A stretch of 64,000 nucleotides of DNA from Pseudodesulfovibrio aespoeensis Aspo-2 (lineage in GTDB: Bacteria; Desulfobacterota; Desulfovibrionia; Desulfovibrionales; Desulfovibrionaceae), in the NCBI RefSeq assembly GCF_000176915.2, contig NC_014844.1, positions 1,488,001 through 1,552,000 on the forward strand, in the 5' to 3' direction. Below, piece by piece: positions 8,677 to 15,229 of the stretch. Position numbers and translations under genes: made by a program. The notes beneath the pieces were generated by a model that did not search any database, was not told where the DNA came from, and saw nothing but the letters and a program-made list of their open reading frames with translations. Position 1 is the stretch's first letter. Each line of letters starts with the position of its first letter.

Positions 8677-8702
8677 ACGTCATGGTCTGGCACTGGTCCG
8701 GA

Positions 8703-9542
8703 TCAGAGCGCAACGGTTTCAAATGTCAGTTGCCTCAGGTCCATCAGCAGCATCTTGCCCGCCAGGGGCGAGACGTCGCCGCGCAGCATCCTGACGGCCT
8801 CGGCGGCCATGAGGGTCGCCACCGTGCAGACCGAAGGCGCCGGGCAGCCCAGTTTTTCCTCCGCACCATTGTCCTGGCCCATGAACTGTGCCGGCCCGGT
8901 CTGGCCGGGCATGATTACGGCCACATAGCCTGTCCAGCCGGCGATGGCCCCGGTGACCAGGGGGATGTTGGCTTTTGCCGCACACTGTTGGAGCGTCAGG
9001 CGGTGGGTCAGTCCGCCAAGGGCGTCGATGGCCAGATCGCACCCGGCCAGGAAGTGGGGGAACGTGTCCGCTGTGAGAAACTCGTGCCGTGCGTCCACCG
9101 TGATGGAGGGGTTGATGCGTGTTGCCGCAAGCCTGGCGGCCTGGGCCTTGGAACGCCAGATGGTGTCCATGTCGCACAGGGTTTGCCGGTTGAGGTTGCT
9201 CTCCTCGAAGTTGTCGCCGTCGGCTATGCGCAGGGTGCCTATGCCCAGGCGCAGGAGCTGCTCGAAGATGGTGCCGCCCAGACCGCCCAGCCCCACCTGG
9301 GCCACGGTCGAACGGAGCAGGCGCGTCTGGGCCTCGGGGGTGATGCTGTGCATGTTGCGCAGATAGCGCGTCGGAAGGATGCCGAGATCAAGCGCCGTGG
9401 CTTCGATGTTCCATCCGGGAATGCCCGTGTCCGAAGCGATCTTTGCCACGGCTCCTGGCACCAGAGCGAGCGCAAGACCTCCCTGGGGCAGGGGGGCCGG
9501 GAGCATCATGCGGTGGATGTACGCGTCAAGAGATTCGGCCAC
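8703..9542 (-). CDS. ThiF/MoeB/HesA-family E1-like adenylyltransferase
   Basis: 279 aa. The Rossmann core AQVGLGGLGGTIFEQLLRLG, then RIADGDNFEESNLNRQ (arginine-finger region), and DLAIDALGG are typical of enzymes that adenylate the C-terminal Gly-Gly of MoaD/ThiS-like proteins. The first 75 residues precede the canonical fold. It starts 3 bases after the MoaD-like stop, so the two proteins are probably partners that supply sulfur for the pterin cofactor of the neighbouring tungstoenzyme (inference). Confidence 0.87.
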   Translation of the reverse strand: MAESLDAYIHRMMLPAPLPQGGLALALVPGAVAKIASDTGIPGWNIEATALDLGILPTRYLRNMHSITPEAQTRLLRSTVAQVGLGGLGGTIFEQLLRLGIGTLRIADGDNFEESNLNRQTLCDMDTIWRSKAQAARLAATRINPSITVDARHEFLTADTFPHFLAGCDLAIDALGGLTHRLTLQQCAAKANIPLVTGAIAGWTGYVAVIMPGQTGPAQFMGQDNGAEEKLGCPAPSVCTVATLMAAEAVRMLRGDVSPLAGKMLLMDLRQLTFETVAL

Positions 9543-9545
9543 GGA

Positions 9546-9773
9546 TCAACCGCCCCCGACAGCCGGGAAGATGCCGACCCTGTCGCCGTCCTTGAGTTTA
9601 CTGTCGAGGTAGGCGCGCGCGGAGTTGATGAACAGGAGGGCCACCTCGTCCTCCGGGATGTCCAGCTTGGCAAGGAGTGACCGGATGGTCTCGCCTGAAG
9701 CGGCGGGATAGTCTGCCGCGTTGTCGGGCAGGAACCTGGCCAGGGTGGCAAAGCATTTGATTTCGATTCCCAT
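9546..9773 (-). CDS. MoaD/ThiS-family sulfur-carrier protein
   Basis: 75-aa beta-grasp protein ending ...FPAVGGG, with the C-terminal Gly-Gly that is adenylated and thiocarboxylated in MoaD. LKDGDRVGIFPAVGGG is the family's terminal signature. It sits between aor and its E1-like partner, so a MoaD role specialised for the AOR pterin cofactor is likely; a ThiS role cannot be excluded from sequence alone. A terminator-like hairpin separates it from aor. Confidence 0.88.
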   Translation of the reverse strand: MGIEIKCFATLARFLPDNAADYPAASGETIRSLLAKLDIPEDEVALLFINSARAYLDSKLKDGDRVGIFPAVGGG

Positions 9774-9810
9774 GGAACGATCCTAGCCCGGCCAGCGGCC
9801 CATGGTCAAC

Positions 9811-9848
9811 AAAAGAGGCGGCGGCCAGGGAAGGAATCCCTGGCCGCC
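9811..9848 (-). terminator. Terminator downstream of aor
   Basis: 12-bp perfect stem (9820-9831 / 9837-9848) with a 5-nt loop. On the minus strand it is followed by GCC and a TCTTTT tract. It lies 24 bases beyond the aor stop and before moaD-like, so most aor transcripts should end here. Confidence 0.8.
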
Positions 9849-9872
9849 GTGGTGTGGCAGCAGTGAAGCGGG

Positions 9873-11600
9873 TTAGACCTTGGCGCCCTGAAGCTCGTCC
9901 ACGCTCAAATCCCAGACCACGCCATGGGGCGGCAGGGGATCGGTCTCGAAGAAGCGGGGCAGCTTGTCGTCCATCTTGGTGAACCCGGCGCGCTCGTTGA
10001 AGGCCTGTTCGTCCTTGAGGCAGTTGACGCCCAGGTTGACCAGATCGTCGGAGGTGAAAGGCTTGCCGGTGTATGCCTGGACCAGATCGGCCATGGCCTG
10101 CACGCCGTTGGGGGCGTCGAGCACGGCAAAGGCGACAAAGAGGCAAAAACCCATGGAGTCGATGGCCGCCGTGGCGATCTGAAGGTTCTTGGAGAGCTCG
10201 ACGTTGCCTTCTTTCTTAAGGCCGTCGATGTCGCCGCCCACCTTGAGGATGTTTTGGGCCACGCCGTAACCGGCGGTGTGGTCCGCGCCCATGGCCGAGG
10301 TGGCGTAGGTGACGCCCACGCCCTTGACCGCGCGCGGATCGTAGGCGGGCATGGACTGGCCCTTGACCGTGGGCAGCCGGTCAACGCCGAAGGCGCCGCC
10401 CGCGAAATCCACGCCGTTGCCCATGATCATGCCCATGGGGTCCTTGGTGCCGACCTTGGAGAGCAGCTCGAAGGCGGCCTTGCCGTCGCCCCAGGGGATG
10501 ATGCCGCCGTCCATGGCGATGGCCACGGTGTTGCCCATCTCGATGGTGTCCATGCCCTTCTCGTCACAGAGACGGTCGATGGCGGCGATGTCGTCGATGT
10601 CCTTGATCATGGCGTTGGCGCCCAGGGCCCAGACCGTCTCGTACTCGAAGCCGGAGGTCACGTACTCGCCCTTGGCGTTGTTGTACTGTTGGGAGCACTG
10701 GATGACACAGCCCACGTGGCAGCCCTCGGTGGTCTTGCCGCCGCGCGCGGTGATGAGCTCGGCGATCTTCTCGCCCGAGATGTCGGCGGCGTGGTCGATC
10801 TGACCCAGGCGGAAGTTCTTGCCCGGCAGGGCGCCCGCCTCGTTGACCACGTTGACCAGGATGGAGGTGCCGAAACCGGGCAGCCCCTGGCTGGTGACCG
10901 GATGGCCCTGGAGGATGTCCACCCAGGTCTTGCGGGCGGTCTTGAAGGCCTCGGCATCGACAGCGCCCACCTTGGTGTTGACCTCGGGATCAAGGACGAT
11001 GGCCTTGATCTTCTTGGAACCCATGACTGCGCCGGTGCCGCCGCGGCCAGCCGAGCGCGCCGGGCGCTTGTAGGGATCGGTGAACTGGATGGTGGCGGTC
11101 TTGCGCAGGGTCTCGCCTGCGGGTCCGATCATGCCCGCGATCATCTTGTCGCCGTATTCGGCCAGGAGCTTGTCGTGGGCCGGGTAGTTGTCCATGCCCA
11201 CGATGGGGGTGGCGTCCTTGAAGATCACCTTGCCGTCGGTGATGAACAAGGTGGAGAAGGGCGCGCCCTCCTCGGGCCGGTCTTCGAGGATGATAGCCAG
11301 CAGGTCCATCTTGGGCATCTTGTGGGCAAAGAGACCGCCGGAGTTGGACTCCTTGATGCCGTTGGTCAGCGGGGACTTGACGCCGACCGAGAGGCGGCCC
11401 GAGTTGGCGGCGGTGGAGCCGCCGAGCAGGCCCGTGGCGATGACGACCTTGTTCTCCGCCGACAGGGGGTGGCAGTCTGCCGGGACTTCGGTGTTGATGA
11501 TGCGGGAGGTCAGGGCGCGACCGCCGAGGTTGGCGTACTTGCCGGCGTCCTCATAGGTGTACGCTTTGGTGCGGGTGTTGATCCTCAGAATCTTTGGCAT
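9873..11600 (-). CDS. aor: Tungsten-containing aldehyde:ferredoxin oxidoreductase
   Basis: 575 aa. Oxidises aldehydes to acids and reduces ferredoxin with a tungsten bis-pterin and a [4Fe-4S] cluster; cytoplasmic. Visible: N-terminal AOR fold (KYANLGGRALTSRII), PARSAGRGGTGAVMGSKK in domain 1, the CHVGCVIQC cluster motif, and the distant fourth Cys in DSMGFCLF. The second ATG (11600) has GAGG six bases upstream; the first ATG (11606) abuts it, so 11600 is preferred. An IS element interrupts the region about 90 bases upstream. Neighbours supply tungstate and pterin sulfur. Confidence 0.95.
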   Translation of the reverse strand: MPKILRINTRTKAYTYEDAGKYANLGGRALTSRIINTEVPADCHPLSAENKVVIATGLLGGSTAANSGRLSVGVKSPLTNGIKESNSGGLFAHKMPKMDLLAIILEDRPEEGAPFSTLFITDGKVIFKDATPIVGMDNYPAHDKLLAEYGDKMIAGMIGPAGETLRKTATIQFTDPYKRPARSAGRGGTGAVMGSKKIKAIVLDPEVNTKVGAVDAEAFKTARKTWVDILQGHPVTSQGLPGFGTSILVNVVNEAGALPGKNFRLGQIDHAADISGEKIAELITARGGKTTEGCHVGCVIQCSQQYNNAKGEYVTSGFEYETVWALGANAMIKDIDDIAAIDRLCDEKGMDTIEMGNTVAIAMDGGIIPWGDGKAAFELLSKVGTKDPMGMIMGNGVDFAGGAFGVDRLPTVKGQSMPAYDPRAVKGVGVTYATSAMGADHTAGYGVAQNILKVGGDIDGLKKEGNVELSKNLQIATAAIDSMGFCLFVAFAVLDAPNGVQAMADLVQAYTGKPFTSDDLVNLGVNCLKDEQAFNERAGFTKMDDKLPRFFETDPLPPHGVVWDLSVDELQGAKV

Positions 11601-11632
11601 ATGCATCCTCGTCTTAGTTTGAGGTTATGGAT

Positions 11633-11650
11633 GCGTGCGAAAACGCACGT
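11633..11650 (-). promoter_or_regulatory. Small hairpin in aor leader
   Basis: CGTGCG / CGCACG stem with a 4-nt loop, about 35 bases upstream of the aor start, in the probable mRNA leader. It could be a stability or regulatory element; no function is shown. Confidence 0.3.
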
Positions 11651-11698
11651 TTGACTTTGGCTGTCAGCGTGTATTATCTATCCACTGTGATTTTAAAA

Positions 11699-12407
11699 GG
11701 GGCTGTACCAGATAACTAGCCCATATGTTTCTTAACCCACTGTTTCAGTTGCTTAAACTGTCTTTGTGGATTGGTGTTGTTAAAACGCCACTCACACTCC
11801 TTCAAGAATAGAGGAAAGTTCTTGGTCGGAATGCCGTTGAATTTCCTCATGTGGCGCTTGGCCTGGTTCCAAAAATTTTCAATCCCATTGATGTGGTTTT
11901 GCTTGTCGGCAAACAACCTCGAATGGTTGATCCTGAAGTGTTTGAACTCGGAAACGTCGAGGACATTGTAGCTGTAAAGAGCATCTGAGTACACGATACT
12001 GTCTGGTTGCACTTTCCCACGAATAATAGGCAGCAACGTCTTGCTCTTGGCGTCAGGAATCACCTGTGTGTATACCTTCCCGCCTCTTTTAAGAATTCCA
12101 AAAACAGGCACCTTGCCTGCGGCCCCTCGGCCCCGTTTGCCCTTCCGCTTTCCTCCGAAGTAACTTTCATCGACTTCAAATTCGCCAAAATCCATCCCTT
12201 CACCGGCCTCTTCTTCAGCTATGATTTCCCGGAGCCGATGAAAGTAAAAGGCGGCTGTTTTGACGTTCACTCCAACCAGATCAGCTGCACAGCGGGCAGT
12301 GGTGCCAGCTACAAAATGCTCAATCAATCGGAGCTGCTTTTTCTGACTCAAACGACTTTTTCGCATTGCCATACCGATAACCCAGAGGAGTTATCTGGTA
12401 CAGCCCC
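11699..12407 (-). mobile_element. Complete IS1595-family insertion sequence (709 bp)
   Basis: Bounded by perfect 19-bp inverted repeats, GGGGCTGTACCAGATAACT at 11699-11717 and its complement at 12389-12407, with 8-bp direct repeats outside. It holds a single transposase gene on the minus strand. Structure is intact, so it may be active. It is inserted between aor and a palindromic operator/-35-like region that probably belonged to aor. Confidence 0.93.
11716..12372 (-). CDS. IS1595-family transposase
   Basis: 218 aa, full length. An N-terminal helical DNA-binding region (LSQKKQLRLIEHFVAG) with CAADLVGVNVKTAAFYFHRLRE is followed by the ISXO2-like DDE domain: EFEVDESYFGGKRKGKRGRG (first Asp), VYSDALYSY (second Asp) and a C-terminal HINGIENFWNQAKRHMRKFNG segment with the Asn/Glu region. 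The stop codon lies in the left terminal inverted repeat. No frameshift or internal stop. Confidence 0.93.
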   Translation of the reverse strand: MAMRKSRLSQKKQLRLIEHFVAGTTARCAADLVGVNVKTAAFYFHRLREIIAEEEAGEGMDFGEFEVDESYFGGKRKGKRGRGAAGKVPVFGILKRGGKVYTQVIPDAKSKTLLPIIRGKVQPDSIVYSDALYSYNVLDVSEFKHFRINHSRLFADKQNHINGIENFWNQAKRHMRKFNGIPTKNFPLFLKECEWRFNNTNPQRQFKQLKQWVKKHMG

Positions 12408-12415
12408 TTTTAAAA

Positions 12416-12421
12416 AGTCAA
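12416..12421 (-). promoter_or_regulatory. Possible displaced -35 element of the aor promoter
   Basis: On the minus strand this reads TTGACT and directly abuts the right target-site duplication. If the IS is removed, it would stand 18-20 bases before TAGATA/GATAAT at 11673-11680, upstream of aor. The insertion would thus have separated -35 and -10 by about 0.7 kb. The spacing is not ideal, so this is a hypothesis. Confidence 0.35.
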
Positions 12422-12433
12422 AGAAAACATGCT

Positions 12434-12455
12434 ATTATGCCCACTCAGGCATAAT
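12434..12455. promoter_or_regulatory. Perfect palindromic operator near aor, candidate ModE-type regulator site
   Basis: ATTATGCC-N6-GGCATAAT: two perfect 8-base arms with a 6-base spacer. A related site with the same spacer lies upstream of the ModE-type regulator gene. Without the IS it would lie about 115-135 bases upstream of aor, just before the putative -35. It is also about 40 bases upstream of the plus-strand gene at 12497 and could control that gene too. Confidence 0.6.
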
Positions 12456-12496
12456 GACGGAATGAGCAGGGCTGCCCTCTCAAAGCGGGAAACCAC

Positions 12497-13081
12497 ATGA
12501 CGACAAGCGTTGAGCGCCTGCGGGTGCGCATCAGGCCGCAGGGCCGTCTGGCCTGGAATTTTCTCTTGCAGAAGGGGTTTTATCTCACCGGGCGGGCTGG
12601 CATGTCGGTACGGGAGTTCCTGGCCGGGGTTGTCGGCTATGACGACGCGACCATAGAAGGGGAGGTCAGGACAATTTTTCTCAACAGCAGGCCTGTGGAC
12701 GACATCGACGGGCCGCATGTGCGCGACGGCGACCGGCTTGCCCTGGGCAGCGCCATGCCCGGCCTCATCGGCATCTGCATGGGCCGCGACAATCCCTACA
12801 AGGGGTTTCGCAGCGACATCTCGGCCAAATCCGATGCGCCGGAGGCGGACCCGCGCGAGGCCACTCGTGTGTTCGTCAAGATTTTCAGCACCCTGGCCGT
12901 GGATACCGGCGAGGCCGTGTTGGCTCGCGGCATCAGGCTGGACGCCGCAGAGTTGGCGGAATTCCTCGACCGCCAGCAGGCGCACCTGCTCCCGGTGGAC
13001 GGCGCGTCCGCCGGGGAGCAGCTGGCCTCCCTGCGCCAGCGCACCGGCGAGATTGTGGTGTCAGTGGAGTTTGTCGGCTAG
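12497..13081 (+). CDS. Uncharacterised protein with MoaD/ThiS-like beta-grasp appearance in its first half
   Basis: 194 aa; I do not recognise a named family. Residues about 10-95 resemble a beta-grasp pattern: alternating strands, TIFLNSRPVDDIDGPHV and then VRDGDRLALGSAMPGLIG, close to the MoaD ending, but with the chain continuing after the Gly. The second half is helical with hydrophilic stretches. No signal peptide. It starts about 40 bases after the palindromic operator and is divergent from aor, so a link to tungsten metabolism is possible. Its stop overlaps the convergent gene's stop by a few bases. Confidence 0.65.
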   Translation: MTTSVERLRVRIRPQGRLAWNFLLQKGFYLTGRAGMSVREFLAGVVGYDDATIEGEVRTIFLNSRPVDDIDGPHVRDGDRLALGSAMPGLIGICMGRDNPYKGFRSDISAKSDAPEADPREATRVFVKIFSTLAVDTGEAVLARGIRLDAAELAEFLDRQQAHLLPVDGASAGEQLASLRQRTGEIVVSVEFVG

Positions 13082-13413
13082 TTGGAGCAGCCGAGTTCCG
13101 AGGCGTAGCCCTCCAGCTTCTGCACCTGCCGCTTGTACGTCATCTGGTTGACCATGTCTTCCCTGGCGTATTGTGTCCTGTTGTCGTGCAGGGCTCCGCC
13201 GATCTTGCGGCAGGCTAATTCCCGTTCCTCCCCAGGCATGTTTTCAAGGGAATCCCCGTAAGTCGCCTTGGCGCTTTTGTAGGCCTTTTGCGCGATCCTG
13301 AATTCCGAATCCGCCTGCCTGCGCAACGCGTGCGTGCCACCCTCCCTCGCCAGCGCCAGAGGCGCGCAGAGCAGCACCGCCATGGCCGCTGCGAACACTA
13401 TCTGTCTGAGCAT
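13078..13413 (-). CDS. Small secreted protein of unknown function
   Basis: 111 aa from the ATG at 13413, preceded by GGAGA about 9 bases upstream. Signal peptide MLRQIVFAAAMAVLLCAPLALA, then a charged helical chain with two Cys (ELACRKIGG and a C-terminal ELGCSN) that could form a disulfide in the periplasm. No family recognised. Convergent with the preceding gene; the two stops share CTAG. Confidence 0.6.
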   Translation of the reverse strand: MLRQIVFAAAMAVLLCAPLALAREGGTHALRRQADSEFRIAQKAYKSAKATYGDSLENMPGEERELACRKIGGALHDNRTQYAREDMVNQMTYKRQVQKLEGYASELGCSN

Positions 13414-13501
13414 GATCGAGTCTCCTTCCAGCTTGTTTTGCAAGAGCCTATCACGCCCCCACCCGGTGCGAAAGGGGGAAGATCAGGCCACGCACAACAA
13501 A

Positions 13502-13549
13502 GGCGGCCCCGATTTCTCGGAGCCGCCTGGGTGGTCGGTGGTGGGCGAT
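13502..13549 (-). pseudogene. tRNA 3'-end remnant with its terminator hairpin
   Basis: Minus strand: ATCGCCC-ACCA followed by a stem-loop (GGCGGC 13502-13507 / GCCGCC 13522-13527 with inner pairs) and TTTGTTG. This is the layout of a tRNA 3' end and terminator, but the rest of a tRNA cannot be folded. The 14 bases CGGTGGTGGGCGAT (13536-13549) recur in the same orientation at the 3' end of the intact tRNA-Val (17093-17106). Confidence 0.5.
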
Positions 13550-13680
13550 GCAGGCGAATTTGACGCGATTGGCTGGACAAATTCCGTTTTCAGGGTGCAC
13601 TGTGAGAGTGGAGATGCATGCGCGGGAGGTTCTTTGCCGTCTGACTGGCGGGTGATCAGGGCGGAGCGTGGAGGCCAATC

Positions 13681-15009
13681 ATGGTTGAGAATGTCGATTC
13701 CACCGGACTGCGGCGAGTGCTGGACAGCGTGGCTCTGGGCGTGTTCGCCGTGGACAGGGATTGGAACATCACGTTTTTCAACCGGGAGGCCGAGCGGATC
13801 ACGGGATATTCCACCCAAGAGGCCCTTGGGATGCAGTGCCGGGATGTCTTTCGTTCCGAGCGGTGCTCCACGCGTTGCTACCTGCGTCAGGCCATGCGGT
13901 CAAAACGCAGCGTGATCAAGGTCCGGCTTGAGATCCTGAACAGGCACAATCGGCGCATCCCTCTGGAAGTCACGGCAGCCGTCCTCTACGACGAACAGGG
14001 CGTGACGCTGGGCGGAGTCGAGTCGCTCCTGGACCTGACAGTCCGGCAGAATCTGGAAACCTGCGTCAGGCAATCCTATCGTTTCTCTGATCTTGTCGGT
14101 CGCGATCCGGCCATGCAACGTCTCTTTCAAACCATGGCGGTCGTGGCCCCCACCGAAGCCGCCGTGCTCTTGCTAGGCGAAACCGGCACGGGCAAGGATC
14201 TGGTGGCGCGGGCCATCCACAACCTGAGCCGACGGGCGTCCGGTCCCTTTGTCAAGGTCAACTGCGCCGCAATTCCGGCCAATCTCCTGGAGTCGGAACT
14301 GTTCGGCTATCGCAAGGGAGCCTTCACCGACGCCCGGCAGGACAAGCCCGGCCTGTTTGCCAAGGCGGCAGGTGGCAGCGTGTTCCTGGACGAGGTGGGG
14401 GATATCCCCAGGGAATCCCAGGCCAAGCTTTTGCAGGTGCTGGACGAACACGCCTATATCCCCTTGGGGGCGACCGACCCGGAATCGGTCGATGTGCGTC
14501 TGGTGGCTGCCACCAACCGCGATCTGGCCGCCCTGGTCCAAAAGGGGGCGTTCCGCTCCGATCTCTACTATCGTTTGCGCGTGGTGGAGGTGGATATTCC
14601 GCCCCTGCGCAGACGACGGTGCGACATCCCCTTGCTCATCGAGCATTTCATCATCGAGTTCGCGGCTCGGCAGGGGAAGCCCGTGCAGGGAGTCGCCCCC
14701 AAGGCCATGCATATCCTGCTGCAATATGACTACCCCGGCAATGTCCGCGAGTTGCGGCACATCGTCGAACATGGCGTCATCCTGTCCACCACCGACGAGA
14801 TCCGGGCCAGGGATCTGCCCCGGTATCTTACGCAACGGTCGGACGGATCTTATTTTGATCCCATCGTTTCCAATCAGACCGGGGACGACGAACGGGAGCG
14901 GCTGCGCCAGGCGCTGGATCGCCACCACTGGCGGGTGTCGGAAACGGCCAGGGCCCTGGGCATTGATCGCACGACGCTCTGGCGGCGGCGGAAAAAGCAC
15001 GGGCTGTGA
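13681..15009 (+). CDS. PAS-domain sigma-54-dependent transcriptional activator
   Basis: 442 aa enhancer-binding protein. PAS sensor domain at about residues 5-115 ([20 protein letters not shown], with a cysteine-rich [12 protein letters not shown] stretch that might bind a ligand or metal), AAA+ domain at about 140-370 (Walker [15 protein letters not shown] in place of GAFTGA, Walker [10 protein letters not shown]-fingers), and a C-terminal Fis-type HTH ([21 protein letters not shown]). No receiver domain. Directly upstream of a -24/-12 promoter and the selenoprotein gene, its probable target. Confidence 0.93.
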   Translation: MVENVDSTGLRRVLDSVALGVFAVDRDWNITFFNREAERITGYSTQEALGMQCRDVFRSERCSTRCYLRQAMRSKRSVIKVRLEILNRHNRRIPLEVTAAVLYDEQGVTLGGVESLLDLTVRQNLETCVRQSYRFSDLVGRDPAMQRLFQTMAVVAPTEAAVLLLGETGTGKDLVARAIHNLSRRASGPFVKVNCAAIPANLLESELFGYRKGAFTDARQDKPGLFAKAAGGSVFLDEVGDIPRESQAKLLQVLDEHAYIPLGATDPESVDVRLVAATNRDLAALVQKGAFRSDLYYRLRVVEVDIPPLRRRRCDIPLLIEHFIIEFAARQGKPVQGVAPKAMHILLQYDYPGNVRELRHIVEHGVILSTTDEIRARDLPRYLTQRSDGSYFDPIVSNQTGDDERERLRQALDRHHWRVSETARALGIDRTTLWRRRKKHGL

Positions 15010-15046
15010 GAAGTCGCCGGATCAGCCGCGAAGTTGCTGATGTGAC

Positions 15047-15086
15047 GCAACATTTGCTGCGCTAATGCAACATCCCAGTGCAACAT
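15047..15086 (+). promoter_or_regulatory. Repeated GCAACAT boxes, candidate upstream activator sites
   Basis: GCAACAT occurs three times in 40 bases (15047-15053, 15067-15073, 15080-15086), 75-110 bases upstream of the -24/-12 promoter, where enhancer-binding proteins usually bind. A separate inverted repeat, CAAATG-AC-CATTTG, lies at 15099-15112. Which of these the adjacent activator binds is not known. Confidence 0.4.
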
Positions 15087-15158
15087 GGGAAAGTGCGGCA
15101 AATGACCATTTGTTCATAACCCATCTGGGAAACTCAAATTTTGCGAGTTGCGATTGCA

Positions 15159-15173
15159 TGGTCTCGCTTTTGC
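15159..15173 (+). promoter_or_regulatory. Sigma-54 (-24/-12) promoter of the selenoprotein gene
   Basis: TGGTCTCGCTTTTGC fits the TGG-N9-TGC layout of the sigma-54 consensus with exact GG-GC spacing. Transcription would start near 15185, about 45 bases before the ATG at 15230. The gene just upstream encodes a sigma-54 activator. Confidence 0.7.
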
Positions 15174-15229
15174 TTGTGCTGCTTGTCGTGCCTGATGCAG
15201 GCCGCCGGCACAGAAGCAAGGAGAGAGGC

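Larger units (their letters stand above)
11691..12415. repeat. 8-bp target-site duplication flanking the IS element
   Basis: TTTTAAAA occurs at 11691-11698 and again at 12408-12415, exactly abutting the two ends of the insertion sequence. Eight bases is the duplication length typical of IS1595-family elements. Perfect identity argues for a recent transposition event at this site. Confidence 0.9.

Noticed and set aside
8684..8700. TGGCAC near the regulator gene as a sigma-54 promoter
   Set aside because: No TTGC at the required distance, and its orientation points into the regulator gene.
11673..11694. Third copy of the tungsten palindrome (ATTATCTA-N6-GTGATTTT) before aor
   Set aside because: Only 5 of 8 and 4 of 8 arm positions match, so it is within chance and overlaps the likely -10 region.
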